Assembly: GCA_027669525.1 (NCBI GenBank)
Contig: JAQEDJ010000029.1
Location: forward strand, 1-28,259
Length of the DNA: 28,259 nt
DNA from: Coriobacteriaceae bacterium AM48-5
GTDB lineage: Bacteria; Actinomycetota; Coriobacteriia; Coriobacteriales; Coriobacteriaceae
Direction: 5' to 3'
The notes under the pieces were generated by a model that had not been told where the DNA came from, searched no databases, and worked only from the letters and a program-made list of their open reading frames with translations. Positions 1-8,027 of this stretch are shown here, piece after piece. Numbering within the stretch: the first letter of the stretch is position 1; the number at the start of each line of letters is the position of its first letter. The translations under genes were made by a program, and so were the position numbers.

Positions 1-41
1 CTTCCTCTGAGAAGTTCGCGAAGCCCACTTCTCAGAGGAAG
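1..41. repeat. Perfect 15-bp inverted repeat downstream of xfp
   Basis: Bases 1-15 and 27-41 are exact reverse complements around an 11-base loop. It lies 44 bases beyond the xfp stop codon, so it could be the xfp transcription terminator or a processing hairpin. The window edge hides whatever T-tract would follow on the minus strand, so a terminator call cannot be confirmed. Confidence 0.6.
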
Positions 42-84
42 GCACCCGCCCGGAGGCGGCCCCAGCGCGAGACCGTCCCGGATG

Positions 85-2613
85 CTATTCGTTGTCGCCT
101 GCGGTCATCTGCGTTGCGGAGAGCGTGCCGTCGGCGGCAGTTGCAGCTGCAGCGTCGGGCCAGACCCAGTCAGTGAAGGCCGGGTGATCGAAGCCCTCGT
201 TGCACGCGAACTCAAAGGCCTCGGTGCGGAAGGCCTCCCACTCATCAATCTGCTCTGCAAACTTGTCGGCGTCGACCATGCGCAGCACGTCGGCGGCCAG
301 GGCCCAGCGGTCCATGTTGTTCAGACGCAGCATGTCGAACGGCGTGGTCGTGGAGCCCTTCTCCTCGTAGCCGTGGACGCGGAAGGCGTCGTGGCCGGGG
401 CGGTTCCAGATCAGGCGGCGAATCGTGCCGGCATAGGCGTGGAATGCGAAGAGCACGGGCTTCTCGCCGCAACCGAACAGCTCAGCCCAGCGCTCATCGC
501 TGATGGCCTGGTCGTTCTCGCAGACGTTCTGGATCTTGAGCAGATCGACCACGTTAACGAACCACACCTTAATGCCCAACTCGCGCAGCATATCGGTTGC
601 AGCCAGGGCCTCGAGCGTCGGCACGTCGCCACACGTGGCAACTACGACGTCAGCCTCGGCGAGCGAGTCGGCGGTCGATGCCCACTTCCAAGTCGCGACG
701 CCCTCGGCGAGCTCGGCCTTTGCCTCGTCGACCGTCTGGAAGGTCGGGGCGGGCTGCTTGCCGCAGAAAATGGCGTTGACGCAGTCGGTGGACTGGTAGA
801 CGCGCTCGGCCACGGCAAGGGCCATGTTGGCGTCGGCCGGATAGTACGCATTCACGATATGCGTGTCGTTGGCCTTGTTGAGCAGCAGGTCGATAAAGCC
901 GGGGTCCTGGTGCGAGAAGCCGTTGTGGTCCTGACGCCAAACATGGCTCGACAGCAAAATGTTGAGGCCGCTGATGGGAGCACGCCACGGAATCTCGCGC
1001 TTGGTGGCCTCGAGCCACTTGCAGTGCTGGTTGACCATGGAATCGACCACGTGCACAAAGCTCTCGTAGGAGCTCCACACGCCGGAGCGGCCGGTGAGCA
1101 CGTAGGCCTCGAGGAAGCCCTCGCACTGGTGCTCGGACAGCTGCTCGACGACCTTACCGGAGCCGGCGAGCAGCTCGTCGTTGGCCTCGTCCTCGTAGAA
1201 GCCGGCATCCCACTGCTTCTTGGTCACCTTGTAGGCGGCCTGCAGGCGGTTGGACGCGGTCTCGTCGGGACCAAAGATGCGGAAATCGTCCATGTTCTTG
1301 GCCATAACGTCGGCAGTGTACTCACCAAAGACGCGAGCGGCCTCGGTGGAACCCCAGCCGTGACCCTTCTCGGCGACGGGGATCTCGTGGGCGTGGATAT
1401 CGGGCAGCTCGAGCTCGCGGCGCACCTTGCCGCCGTTCGCGTTGGGATTGGCGCCGATACGCAGCTCGCCGGTCGGCATAAAGGCCGTCACCTCGGGGCG
1501 TACCTGGCCCTCGGGCGTAAAGAGCTCCTCGGGCTTATAGGAGCGCAGCCACTCGCGCAGCACGCGGAAGTGCTCGTGAGTGTCCTTGGCACTCGCCAGC
1601 GGCACCTGATGGGCGCGCCAGGAGTCCTCGGTCTTCTTGCCGTCGATGTGCTTGGGGCAAGTCCAACCCTTGGGAGTACGGAACACAATCATGGGGTAAG
1701 CAGGGCGGGCCACGGTCTCGCCTGCGGCGGCCTGGGCCCGCGCGGTGGCCTTGATGTCGCAGATCTCGTCAAAGACCTGCTCAAACAAGGCAGCGAAACG
1801 CGCATGGATGCTCGCGTGGCTCTCGTCGTCAAAGCCGGCGACAAAGAAGTGCGGCTTGTAGCCCATGCCCTCAAAGAACTTGGTGAGCTCCTCGTCGGAC
1901 ACGCGGGCGAGGATGGTGGGGTTGGCGATCTTGTAGCCGTTGAGGTGCAGGATTGGCAGGACGATGCCGTCGGTTGCCGGGTTCACGAGCTTGTTGGACT
2001 GCCAAGAGGTGGCAAGCGGACCGGTCTCGGACTCACCGTCGCCCACCACGGCCACGGCCAGCAGGCTCGGGTTGTCCATGACGGCGCCGTAGGCGTGGCT
2101 GAGCGTGTAGCCGAGCTCGCCGCCCTCGTGGATGGAACCGGGCGTCTCGGGCGCAAAGTGGCTCGGGATGCCGCCGGGATAGGAGAACTGGCGGAAGAAC
2201 TTCTGCAGGCCGGCCTCGTCATTGGTGATGTCGGGGCGGATCTCACGGTAGGTACCATCGAGCAGCGACTGGGCGGTGCCGGCGGGGCCACCGTGGCCCG
2301 GGCCCATCAAGAAGATGGCGTTCTGGTTGTGATCGGCGATGAGGCGGTTGACGTGACCGAACAGGAAGTTGATGCCGGGCGTGGTGCCCCAGTGACCGAC
2401 CAGACGGTGCTTAACGTCCGGACGACCAAAATCGCGCGTCTCGCCGGTCTTCTCGTCGACAAAGTCGCTGCGCATCAGCGGGTTGGAGCGAAGGTAAATC
2501 TGGCCGACGGACAGGTAGTTCGAGGCGCGCCAATACAGGTCGACACCCTCGAGCTCGGAAGCAGGAACCTCATGTCCCAGTTTTTGCCACGGCGTTCCCA
2601 GTGTTTTAGCCAT
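85..2613 (-). CDS. xfp: Xylulose-5-phosphate/fructose-6-phosphate phosphoketolase
   Basis: This thiamine-diphosphate enzyme splits xylulose-5-P or fructose-6-P with phosphate into acetyl-phosphate plus glyceraldehyde-3-P or erythrose-4-P, in the cytosol. The 842-residue protein is full length for the family (about 800-830). Visible motifs are GHWGTTPG (His74), GPGHGG (His107), the phosphoketolase signature EGGELGY (163-169), the ThDP/Mg motif GDGESETGP (191-199), and the C-terminal half with [15 protein letters not shown] and FHAYAG. The start is preceded by AAGGGA about 9 bases upstream. It is the last gene after a LacI-type regulator on the same strand, with a separate promoter carrying two operators. 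In this context it offers a glycolytic shunt yielding acetyl-phosphate and ATP. Identification is very secure; which substrate dominates in vivo is not visible. Confidence 0.97.
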   Translation of the reverse strand: MAKTLGTPWQKLGHEVPASELEGVDLYWRASNYLSVGQIYLRSNPLMRSDFVDEKTGETRDFGRPDVKHRLVGHWGTTPGINFLFGHVNRLIADHNQNAIFLMGPGHGGPAGTAQSLLDGTYREIRPDITNDEAGLQKFFRQFSYPGGIPSHFAPETPGSIHEGGELGYTLSHAYGAVMDNPSLLAVAVVGDGESETGPLATSWQSNKLVNPATDGIVLPILHLNGYKIANPTILARVSDEELTKFFEGMGYKPHFFVAGFDDESHASIHARFAALFEQVFDEICDIKATARAQAAAGETVARPAYPMIVFRTPKGWTCPKHIDGKKTEDSWRAHQVPLASAKDTHEHFRVLREWLRSYKPEELFTPEGQVRPEVTAFMPTGELRIGANPNANGGKVRRELELPDIHAHEIPVAEKGHGWGSTEAARVFGEYTADVMAKNMDDFRIFGPDETASNRLQAAYKVTKKQWDAGFYEDEANDELLAGSGKVVEQLSEHQCEGFLEAYVLTGRSGVWSSYESFVHVVDSMVNQHCKWLEATKREIPWRAPISGLNILLSSHVWRQDHNGFSHQDPGFIDLLLNKANDTHIVNAYYPADANMALAVAERVYQSTDCVNAIFCGKQPAPTFQTVDEAKAELAEGVATWKWASTADSLAEADVVVATCGDVPTLEALAATDMLRELGIKVWFVNVVDLLKIQNVCENDQAISDERWAELFGCGEKPVLFAFHAYAGTIRRLIWNRPGHDAFRVHGYEEKGSTTTPFDMLRLNNMDRWALAADVLRMVDADKFAEQIDEWEAFRTEAFEFACNEGFDHPAFTDWVWPDAAAATAADGTLSATQMTAGDNE

Positions 2614-2671
2614 TGTTTATGTCCCTTCGCTGCGCGGTCGCCTTCCGATACGGCAACCTTTCGTTGGGACT

Positions 2672-2700
2672 AGTATATTTGCTAAAACGTTTTATCATGG
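2672..2700 (-). promoter_or_regulatory. Probable xfp promoter
   Basis: On the minus strand TATACT (2677-2672) is a good -10 box about 59 bases upstream of the xfp start codon. The -35 position, 17 bases further, is a poor match (CCATGA), as expected for a promoter needing help or one limited by a repressor. The spacer between the boxes is filled by a perfect palindromic operator. Confidence 0.55.
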
Positions 2701-2716
2701 TGAAAAAAACGTTTTA
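2683..2716. promoter_or_regulatory. Tandem LacI-family operators in the xfp promoter
   Basis: TAAAACGTTTTA at 2683-2694 is a perfect 12-bp palindrome with the central CG typical of LacI-family operators. A second copy, AAAAACGTTTTA at 2705-2716, is centred 22 bp away, two helical turns, on the same DNA face. The first lies inside the promoter spacer, which fits repression. The obvious binder is the LacI-family protein encoded immediately upstream. A weaker look-alike (ATAAACACTTTA, 3913-3924) lies upstream of the regulator gene itself and may mean autoregulation. Confidence 0.75.
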
Positions 2717-2828
2717 CCATCCTGATTTGCCATATGGACAGGCAAAAGCAGACATTCACCTGCGGCATTGTCTGTCACAGGTACTCCACATTCAATCTGC
2801 ATGAATTGATAAACGTGTTTAGTTGTGT

Positions 2829-3848
2829 TTAGTAAAGCTCGAGCACGCTGTCCTTAACGATAAGCGCCGGCTCCAGAACGACCTCTTCGGCACGCCTGCC
2901 GCCCCTACCGGCAAGACGCTTGGACATGCAGCCAAAAGCATGCTCGGCGAGCACGCCGGGGTCCTGCTCGATCGCGGTCAACGCCGGCTCAAAGAGAACG
3001 TCGGCCGCCGAGTTGTCATAGCTCACCACCGAGATATCGCCCGGAATGCTCTTCCCCATCTCGTGCAGGCGCTTGAGCAGGCCCAGCGCAATGTTGTCCG
3101 AGCTTGCGAACACAGCAGTGGCGTCAGTCGCGAGCACCGCCTCCGATGCCTCATAGGCACTCGGAATGTAATACTCACTCTCGAACTCCAAGCGCGCATC
3201 GATGGGCAGCCCCACCTCGCGCAGCGCACGCTCGTAGCCGGCAAGACGCTTACGACCCGTATTGGAGCGGCGCGCGTTAACCAGGCAGGCAATACGGCGG
3301 TGGCCTTGCTCGATCAAATAGCGGGTGGCCATATAGCCGCCCATCTCGTGGTCGAACATCACCTTGTCGCACTCGAGTCCCTCAATGGCACGGTCAACCA
3401 TTACCGCCGGGATGGGCAGATGGCTGACTTCTTCGCGCAAAGCGCGGTCGTCCGAGAATTCGTCGCCCACGACCAAGAACACACCATCGACGCCGCGCGT
3501 CACCAGCTGGCGCAGGAGCTCTAGATCGTCCTCGGCGCTTCCACCCGAGCTGGTAATAAAGAGCGCGTAGCCGTCCTCGCGGCAGCGCTTTTCCAGACTG
3601 CCAGCGAGCGAGGCAAAAAAGCGGCTCTCGATGTTGGGAACGATAAGGCCCAGCGTGCGCGATTCGCGCATGACCAAGCTGCGCGCAATCTGGTTAGGAA
3701 CATAGTGGTTGCGCGCCGCGACCTCTTTGATGCGCTTGCGGTTTTCTTCCGAGATGCGACAAGGCCGGTTGTTGAGAACAAGCGAGACCGACGAGGGGGA
3801 AAGCCCCACCTCCTGGGCAATCTGCTTGAGAGTAACTTTGTTGCCCAT
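2829..3848 (-). CDS. LacI-family transcriptional repressor
   Basis: A DNA-binding regulator with the classic LacI layout: N-terminal helix-turn-helix (VTLKQIAQEVGLSPSSVS, roughly residues 5-22, then LNNRPCRIS as the hinge approach), followed by a periplasmic-binding-protein-like sugar-sensing domain (RTLGLIVPNIES, later DISVVSYDN). With the start at 3848 the protein is 339 residues, normal for the family. The frame runs 44 codons further upstream, but the 3848 ATG has a strong GGAAGGAG site and begins just before the HTH. A TATACT -10 candidate lies at 3884-3889 (minus). It precedes xfp on the same strand and probably controls it through the two operators between them. The inducer cannot be read from sequence. 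Confidence 0.92.
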   Translation of the reverse strand: MGNKVTLKQIAQEVGLSPSSVSLVLNNRPCRISEENRKRIKEVAARNHYVPNQIARSLVMRESRTLGLIVPNIESRFFASLAGSLEKRCREDGYALFITSSGGSAEDDLELLRQLVTRGVDGVFLVVGDEFSDDRALREEVSHLPIPAVMVDRAIEGLECDKVMFDHEMGGYMATRYLIEQGHRRIACLVNARRSNTGRKRLAGYERALREVGLPIDARLEFESEYYIPSAYEASEAVLATDATAVFASSDNIALGLLKRLHEMGKSIPGDISVVSYDNSAADVLFEPALTAIEQDPGVLAEHAFGCMSKRLAGRGGRRAEEVVLEPALIVKDSVLELY

Positions 3849-3957
3849 CTCGCTCCTTCCGAGTATTCGCGCAATCTCTTGAAAGTATAGCGACCGTCCC
3901 TCTACCTCGATGATAAACACTTTACCAATCCGGTAGACGGCTGTTTTATCGCCGCGA

Positions 3958-4023
3958 TTGGTGCAAAGCAACCTGACCACTTTGCACCATGTGATGCATT
4001 GGGGTCAGGTTACTTTGCACCAA
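3958..4023. repeat. 21-bp inverted repeat between the lacI-type gene and murB
   Basis: Arms 3958-3978 and 4003-4023 are reverse complements with one mismatch. A third partial copy of the arm end (ACTTTGCACCA, 3979-3989) sits in the loop. It lies in the divergent promoter region between the repressor gene (minus) and murB (plus), abutting the murB -10 candidate TATATT (4040-4045). It may be a dispersed REP-like palindrome or an operator; the sequence does not decide. Confidence 0.7.
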
Positions 4024-4088
4024 ATCCATCCGGGTGGGGTATATTGCATTCGATTGATGAAAACGACCACCATAAGGCGGATATACGT

Positions 4089-5051
4089 ATGCACGAGAAT
4101 GACTTTTTTAACGAGGACCTGCTCTGCGCGCTCGCCGGAGTTGCCGGCGAGGACAACGTGCTCATGAGCGAGCCTATGCGCGAGCACACCACGTTTAAGA
4201 TCGGCGGCCCGGCCGACGTCTTTGTCACGCCCGACACCGAGCAGGGACTCGTTGCCACGCTCGATACCTGCTACCGCTGCGATCTGCCACTCACCATCGT
4301 GGGCAACGGCTCCGACCTGCTCGTCGGCGACAAGGGCATCCGCGGCGTCGTCGTGGCGCTGGGCGAAGGCCTCTCCGACATTACGGTCGACGGCACGCAC
4401 GTCACGGCGGCAGCCGGCGCCCTGCTTTCCGATGTCGCCACGGCGGCAGCCAAGGCCAGCCTTACCGGCATGGAGCCCATCTCGGGCATTCCCGGATCGG
4501 TCGGCGGCGCCTGCTACATGAACGCCGGTGCCTACGGCGCCTGCATGGCCGATGTTTTGGAGTCCGTGCGCGTCTACAAACCTGCTCGCCAGCTCGACGA
4601 CGGCACCCGCGGCAGCGGCAATATCATCGAGTTCGATGTCGATGAGCTCAACCTGGGCTATCGCAAGAGCCGCATTGCCGACGACGGCTTTATCGTGCTT
4701 TCGGCCACCTTCAATCTCGCCCCGGGCAACGCCGCGATGATCAAAGCCGACATGGACGACTACCGCCAACGCCGCGAGGACAAGCAGCCGCTCGACATGC
4801 CGAGCGCCGGCTCCACCTTCAAGCGCCCCGAGGGCCACTTTGCCGGCAAGCTCATCATGGACGCCGGCCTGCGCGGCCACGCCATCGGCGGCGCCCAGGT
4901 GAGCGAGAAACACTGCGGCTTCATCGTCAACGCCGACCACGCCACCGCCGCCGACGTCGACGAACTCATCCGCCACATCCAAGCAACCGTCAAAGACCAA
5001 TTCGGAGTAGACCTAGAACCCGAAGTCCACCGAGTCGGCGAATTCCTCTAA
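4089..5051 (+). CDS. murB: UDP-N-acetylenolpyruvoylglucosamine reductase
   Basis: MurB is the cytosolic flavoenzyme that reduces UDP-GlcNAc-enolpyruvate to UDP-MurNAc with NADPH, the second committed step of peptidoglycan synthesis. In this 320-residue protein the FAD-binding region shows TTFKIGGPAD (34-43), NGSDLL (73-78) and SGIPGSVGGACYMNAGAYG (132-150). The C-terminal MurB domain shows AGSTFKRP with the catalytic Ser at 242 and PEVHRVGE with Glu312. The compact C-terminal domain fits the shorter type II MurB. The frame extends upstream to 3999, but the ATG at 4089 has AAGGCGGA before it and matches the usual N-terminus. It is monocistronic, followed directly by a terminator. Confidence 0.96.
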   Translation: MHENDFFNEDLLCALAGVAGEDNVLMSEPMREHTTFKIGGPADVFVTPDTEQGLVATLDTCYRCDLPLTIVGNGSDLLVGDKGIRGVVVALGEGLSDITVDGTHVTAAAGALLSDVATAAAKASLTGMEPISGIPGSVGGACYMNAGAYGACMADVLESVRVYKPARQLDDGTRGSGNIIEFDVDELNLGYRKSRIADDGFIVLSATFNLAPGNAAMIKADMDDYRQRREDKQPLDMPSAGSTFKRPEGHFAGKLIMDAGLRGHAIGGAQVSEKHCGFIVNADHATAADVDELIRHIQATVKDQFGVDLEPEVHRVGEFL

Positions 5052-5055
5052 CAAA

Positions 5056-5081
5056 GAAGGCCCCGAAAGGGGCCTTCGCCA
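5056..5081 (+). terminator. murB intrinsic terminator
   Basis: GAAGGCCCC (5056-5064), a GAAA tetraloop, and GGGGCCTTC (5069-5077) form a perfect 9-bp stem starting 4 bases after the murB stop. The downstream T-tract is weak on the plus strand. Confidence 0.8.
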
Positions 5082-5129
5082 TCTTTATATCAGACAACCA
5101 GTCCGGTGAGTCGCGCTCAGGACCCGAGA

Positions 5130-5265
5130 GGGCCGCGTGCCCGCCCGCAATATATTTGATTGATCGCGAGTTCCGCACGCAAAGAAGGCCACTTAATGTG
5201 GCCTTCTTCTTGCGCAGGACTGCCCGAGCAGGCAATCAAATATATTGCGGGCGGGCACGCGGCCC
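5130..5265. repeat. Long palindromic element, copy 1 (33-bp outer arms, 11-bp inner hairpin)
   Basis: Arms 5130-5162 and 5233-5265 are perfect 33-bp reverse complements. Between them lies a second perfect hairpin, 5182-5192 with 5198-5208, around a TTAAT loop. The sequences between the outer and inner stems (5163-5181 and 5209-5232) recur, reverse-complemented, in a second element at 28157-28259, while the stems themselves differ there. It sits between the 3' ends of convergent murB and the hydrolase gene, 8 bases past the hydrolase stop. The inner hairpin is followed by a CTTCTT-type tract and could terminate transcription. No protein is encoded. Confidence 0.85.
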
Positions 5266-5273
5266 AGTCGGCT

Positions 5274-6479
5274 TTACGGCAGCGCAATACCGCCGAGCCA
5301 GCCCCAACGCACGCCAGAGCCAGTGCCGTAGAACCGAATAAACGCATCAAGCGACTTAGACGTAATGGCGCCCTCGTTGCTCATAACGATGCCGCCGCCA
5401 ACATAGATGCCCACGTGTCCGTACAGCAGACCCGGCGTACCGGTGCCGCTGTGCGACGAGTCGGCCACGATCATGCCCACCTGCAGCGCCGAACGATCGG
5501 AGCTGTAGCACCAGGCGTTAAACATGTCGCACGCGTTGCCGCCAAAGTAGCCCACGCCGGCGTTGCGGAACACGTTGGTAACCCAGGCAGCGCACCAGTT
5601 CAGGCCAGGCGAAGGCGTGGAGTAGCATGCATTGACGACAGCCTGTTGCTTGCCCGAGCCGGCATTCTGTTGCGGAGTTCCGGGCGCATACGATCCGCCA
5701 CCCGAGCTTGAACCACCCGAGTAGGAATTGTTCTTGTTTGCGGCAGCTGCGGCAGCGGCAGCCTTCTTGGCAGCCTCCTCTGCCTGGGCGGCAGCGAGAA
5801 TCTCGGAATCACGCTGGGCCATGAGCTCCTTGACATCGTCGGAGAGGCCGTTCAAAACCGTCTGGACCTCCTGCTGCTTGGCCTGCATGTCCTGCATCTG
5901 AGCAGTCTGCTGGTCCTTGAGCTTCTCCAGGTCGGCCTTCTGCGACTCGAGCTCGGACTTCTGTGTATCGAGTTCTTTCTGGATGGTCTGGATGTCCTCA
6001 ATGGCGTCACGGTCGCTCTTGTTGATCTTCTCAACGTAATGCGCGTTGGCGACGAGCTCCTCAAATGAGCCCGAGGCCAGTAGCAGCGACAGGATGTTGG
6101 TGCCGCCCGACTTGTAACTGGCGGCAACGCGATCGGAAAGGTCGCCGCGCTTCTTTTTGAGCTCGGTCTTCTTGGTGTCGATCTGGGCCTGCGTCTCGTC
6201 AATCTGGCCCTGCACGCCTTCGATATCGCTGAGGGTCTGGGCATTCTTGTTGGCGAGCGTCGCGTACTCATTGGCGATGCTGTCGAGCTGAGCCTGGACC
6301 TCGTCGAGCTGGGCCTGGGCGGCATTTAGTTTGTCGGTGGTTTCTTGGCTGGCCTCAGCCGCATGGGCGCGGGCGGGCAGGCCAAAAAGAACAGCCGCGG
6401 AAGCGGCGCCGAAAAGAGCCTTAAGGGCAGTGCGGCGCGAAAGCTCCTGCGTAAAGATGGAATCGTTGTTCGGTGACAT
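5274..6479 (-). CDS. Tat-exported coiled-coil cell-wall hydrolase with Cys-His amidase domain
   Basis: This 401-residue protein resembles PcsB/CwlO-type peptidoglycan hydrolases. Residues 1-41 form a signal peptide with a twin-arginine motif (SRRTALK, 14-20) and an AHA-A cleavage site. Residues about 43-235 are a long Q/E/K-rich coiled coil, interrupted by a short apolar segment (ILSLLLASGSFEELV, 129-143) typical of PcsB-like proteins. An Ala-rich stretch and a Ser/Gly/Pro linker (about 236-275) lead to a CHAP or NlpC/P60-like domain with a likely catalytic Cys296 (NWCAAWV) and His355 (YGHVGIYVG). The likely role is septal or lateral cleavage of peptidoglycan peptides outside the membrane, with the coiled coil as regulator. 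The start has CGGAG 6 bases upstream. CHAP versus NlpC/P60 is not resolved by eye. Confidence 0.88.
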   Translation of the reverse strand: MSPNNDSIFTQELSRRTALKALFGAASAAVLFGLPARAHAAEASQETTDKLNAAQAQLDEVQAQLDSIANEYATLANKNAQTLSDIEGVQGQIDETQAQIDTKKTELKKKRGDLSDRVAASYKSGGTNILSLLLASGSFEELVANAHYVEKINKSDRDAIEDIQTIQKELDTQKSELESQKADLEKLKDQQTAQMQDMQAKQQEVQTVLNGLSDDVKELMAQRDSEILAAAQAEEAAKKAAAAAAAANKNNSYSGGSSSGGGSYAPGTPQQNAGSGKQQAVVNACYSTPSPGLNWCAAWVTNVFRNAGVGYFGGNACDMFNAWCYSSDRSALQVGMIVADSSHSGTGTPGLLYGHVGIYVGGGIVMSNEGAITSKSLDAFIRFYGTGSGVRWGWLGGIALP

Positions 6480-6684
6480 ATGTACTCCGTTACATGCTTA
6501 TTTATATGTCGCTCAACTCAAACATATTAACGCACATCGCGCCTGTCCCAACTATTTCCACGAACGGCTGGAAAAGCATGGTCAGCGGCTCGCAAATACG
6601 CCCCACACCAAAGGTAAAGATTATGCAAATAACACCCTATGAGTACGTTAACATCAATCCTCTGGTTTTCCTGCCCTGCGTGTT

Positions 6685-6747
6685 TTGGGCGCCCCCAGCT
6701 GCGCTATACTCCCCTCAAGAAGTGTTCCTGATTCGATAGGAGACTAC
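6685..6747 (+). promoter_or_regulatory. galE promoter region and ribosome site
   Basis: TATACT at 6705-6710 is a good -10 box with no convincing -35. ATAGGAGA at 6736-6743 is a strong ribosome site four bases before the galE ATG. The rest of 6480-6684 is relatively AT-rich and holds the divergent promoter of the hydrolase (weak TTGGGA/TAATAT candidate); I see no riboswitch I recognise there. Confidence 0.5.
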
Positions 6748-7806
6748 ATGTCCAAAGCACTCGACCCCAAAGACACCTGCGTCCTCGTTACCGGCGGCGC
6801 CGGCTTTATCGGCTCGCATACCGTCGTTCAGCTGCTCGAGGGTGGCTACCAGGTTGTCGTCGTCGACGACCTCTCTAACTCCAGTGCCGTTGCCATCGAC
6901 CGCGTCAAGACCATCGTGGGCGACGAGGCCGCCAAGAACCTCACCTTCTACGAGGCCAACGTGCTCGACCGCGATGCGATGAACAAGATCTTCGATACCC
7001 ACCAGATCGACCGTGTCATCCACTTCGCCGGCTTTAAGGCCGTTGGCGAGTCGGTGAGCAAGCCCGTCGAGTACTACCACAACAATATCGAGAACACCCT
7101 GGTGCTCATCGATGTCATGCGCAACCACGGTTGTAAGTCCATCATCTTCTCGAGCTCTTCGACCGTCTACGGCGATCCGGACAATCCGCCCGTCACCGAA
7201 GAGGACCCCAAGAAGCCCGCGACAACCCCTATGGTTGGACCAAGTGGATGATTGAGCAGATCCTCATGGACGTTCACACCGCCGACCCCGAGTGGGACGT
7301 CGTGCTGCTCCGTTACTTCAACCCCATCGGCGCTCATCCGTCGGGCCTGATCGGTGAGGACCCCAAGGGCATCCCCAACAACCTGGTGCCCTACGTCGCC
7401 CAGGTCGCCGTCGGTAAGCTCGAGGCCGTTCAGGTCTTTGGCAACGATTACCCCACCCCCGACGGCACCGGTGTTCGCGACTACATCCACGTGTGCGACT
7501 TGGCATCTGGTCACGTGGCCGCACTCAACTGGATGAACGGCAAGACCGGCGTCGAGATCTTTAACCTGGGCACCGGCACCGGCACCTCGGTACTCGAGGT
7601 CGTTGCTGCCTTCTCCAAGCCTGCGGCAAGGAGCTGCCCTATGTGATCCGCGAGCGCCGTGCCGGCGACATCGCCGCCAACTGGTGCGATGCCTCCAAGG
7701 CCGAGCGCATGATGGGTTGGAAGGCCCAATACGATATCGCGGATATGTGCCGTGACAGCTGGAATTGGCAGAGCCACAACCCCAACGCTTCGCCGACGCC
7801 GAGTAG
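6748..7806 (+). pseudogene. galE: UDP-glucose 4-epimerase, broken by three 1-base deletions
   Basis: GalE interconverts UDP-glucose and UDP-galactose using bound NAD. The reading starts at 6748 with the Rossmann motif VTGGAGFIGSH, and continues through SSSSTVYG (catalytic Ser). It shifts frame at 7223/7224, just before NPYGWTK, which holds the catalytic Tyr-x3-Lys. It then runs from about 7224 with [14 protein letters not shown] and [19 protein letters not shown], shifts at 7619/7620 before [16 protein letters not shown], and shifts again at about 7787 before the natural end NGFADAE and stop at 7804-7806. Adding one base at each site gives about 353 residues, the normal family length with nothing missing. 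All three repairs lengthen a G or C doublet, so these may be sequencing errors rather than decay. Upstream of malQ but separated by a terminator. Confidence 0.88.
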
Positions 7807-7828
7807 CAAATACCTACATACCGCTCTT

Positions 7829-7863
7829 GCCCCGATCTCACGTTGTGAGGTCGGGGCTTTTTT
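7829..7863 (+). terminator. galE intrinsic terminator
   Basis: GCCCCGATCTCAC (7829-7841), a 3-base loop, and GTGAGGTCGGGGC (7845-7857) form a 13-bp stem with one G-T pair, followed by six T. A textbook intrinsic terminator isolating galE from malQ. Confidence 0.93.
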
Positions 7864-7911
7864 ATGGCATGTAACCATTCGCCGAAAACCGACCAACTTT
7901 TTTATCTTGCC

Positions 7912-7941
7912 TGTACATGTTTAAACAACATGTTTTACAAT
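7912..7941 (+). promoter_or_regulatory. malQ-glgP promoter with embedded GntR-type operator
   Basis: TACAAT (7936-7941) is a good -10 box, and TGTACA (7912-7917) a moderate -35 at 18-bp spacing. Between them lies TGTTTAAACA (7919 core GTTTAAAC, to 7926), a palindrome fitting GTnTAnAC, the operator pattern of the HutC/UTRA subfamily of GntR repressors. The same core occurs at the GntR and PTS genes about 10 kb away. Confidence 0.6.
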
Positions 7942-8027
7942 AGGCGTATCACATCAGAACACCGGGGGAGGACTGCTCTTCCATCGGCAAGCCGAACCCA
8001 CAAACAAGAAGGTTGGTGAGCGCATTC

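Noticed and set aside
82..2673. 863-codon open frame on the plus strand opposite xfp
   Set aside because: It is antisense to a clear phosphoketolase, has no recognisable domain, and arises from G+C-rich third codon positions leaving few stops on the other strand.
3999..4088. Upstream extension of murB to 3999
   Set aside because: It would translate the palindrome and the promoter, has no ribosome site, and the 4089 start matches the family N-terminus.
6480..6684. Cyclic di-AMP (ydaO-type) riboswitch upstream of the cell-wall hydrolase
   Set aside because: Such switches often precede hydrolase genes in actinobacteria, but I could not find the conserved core sequences or a terminator in this leader.
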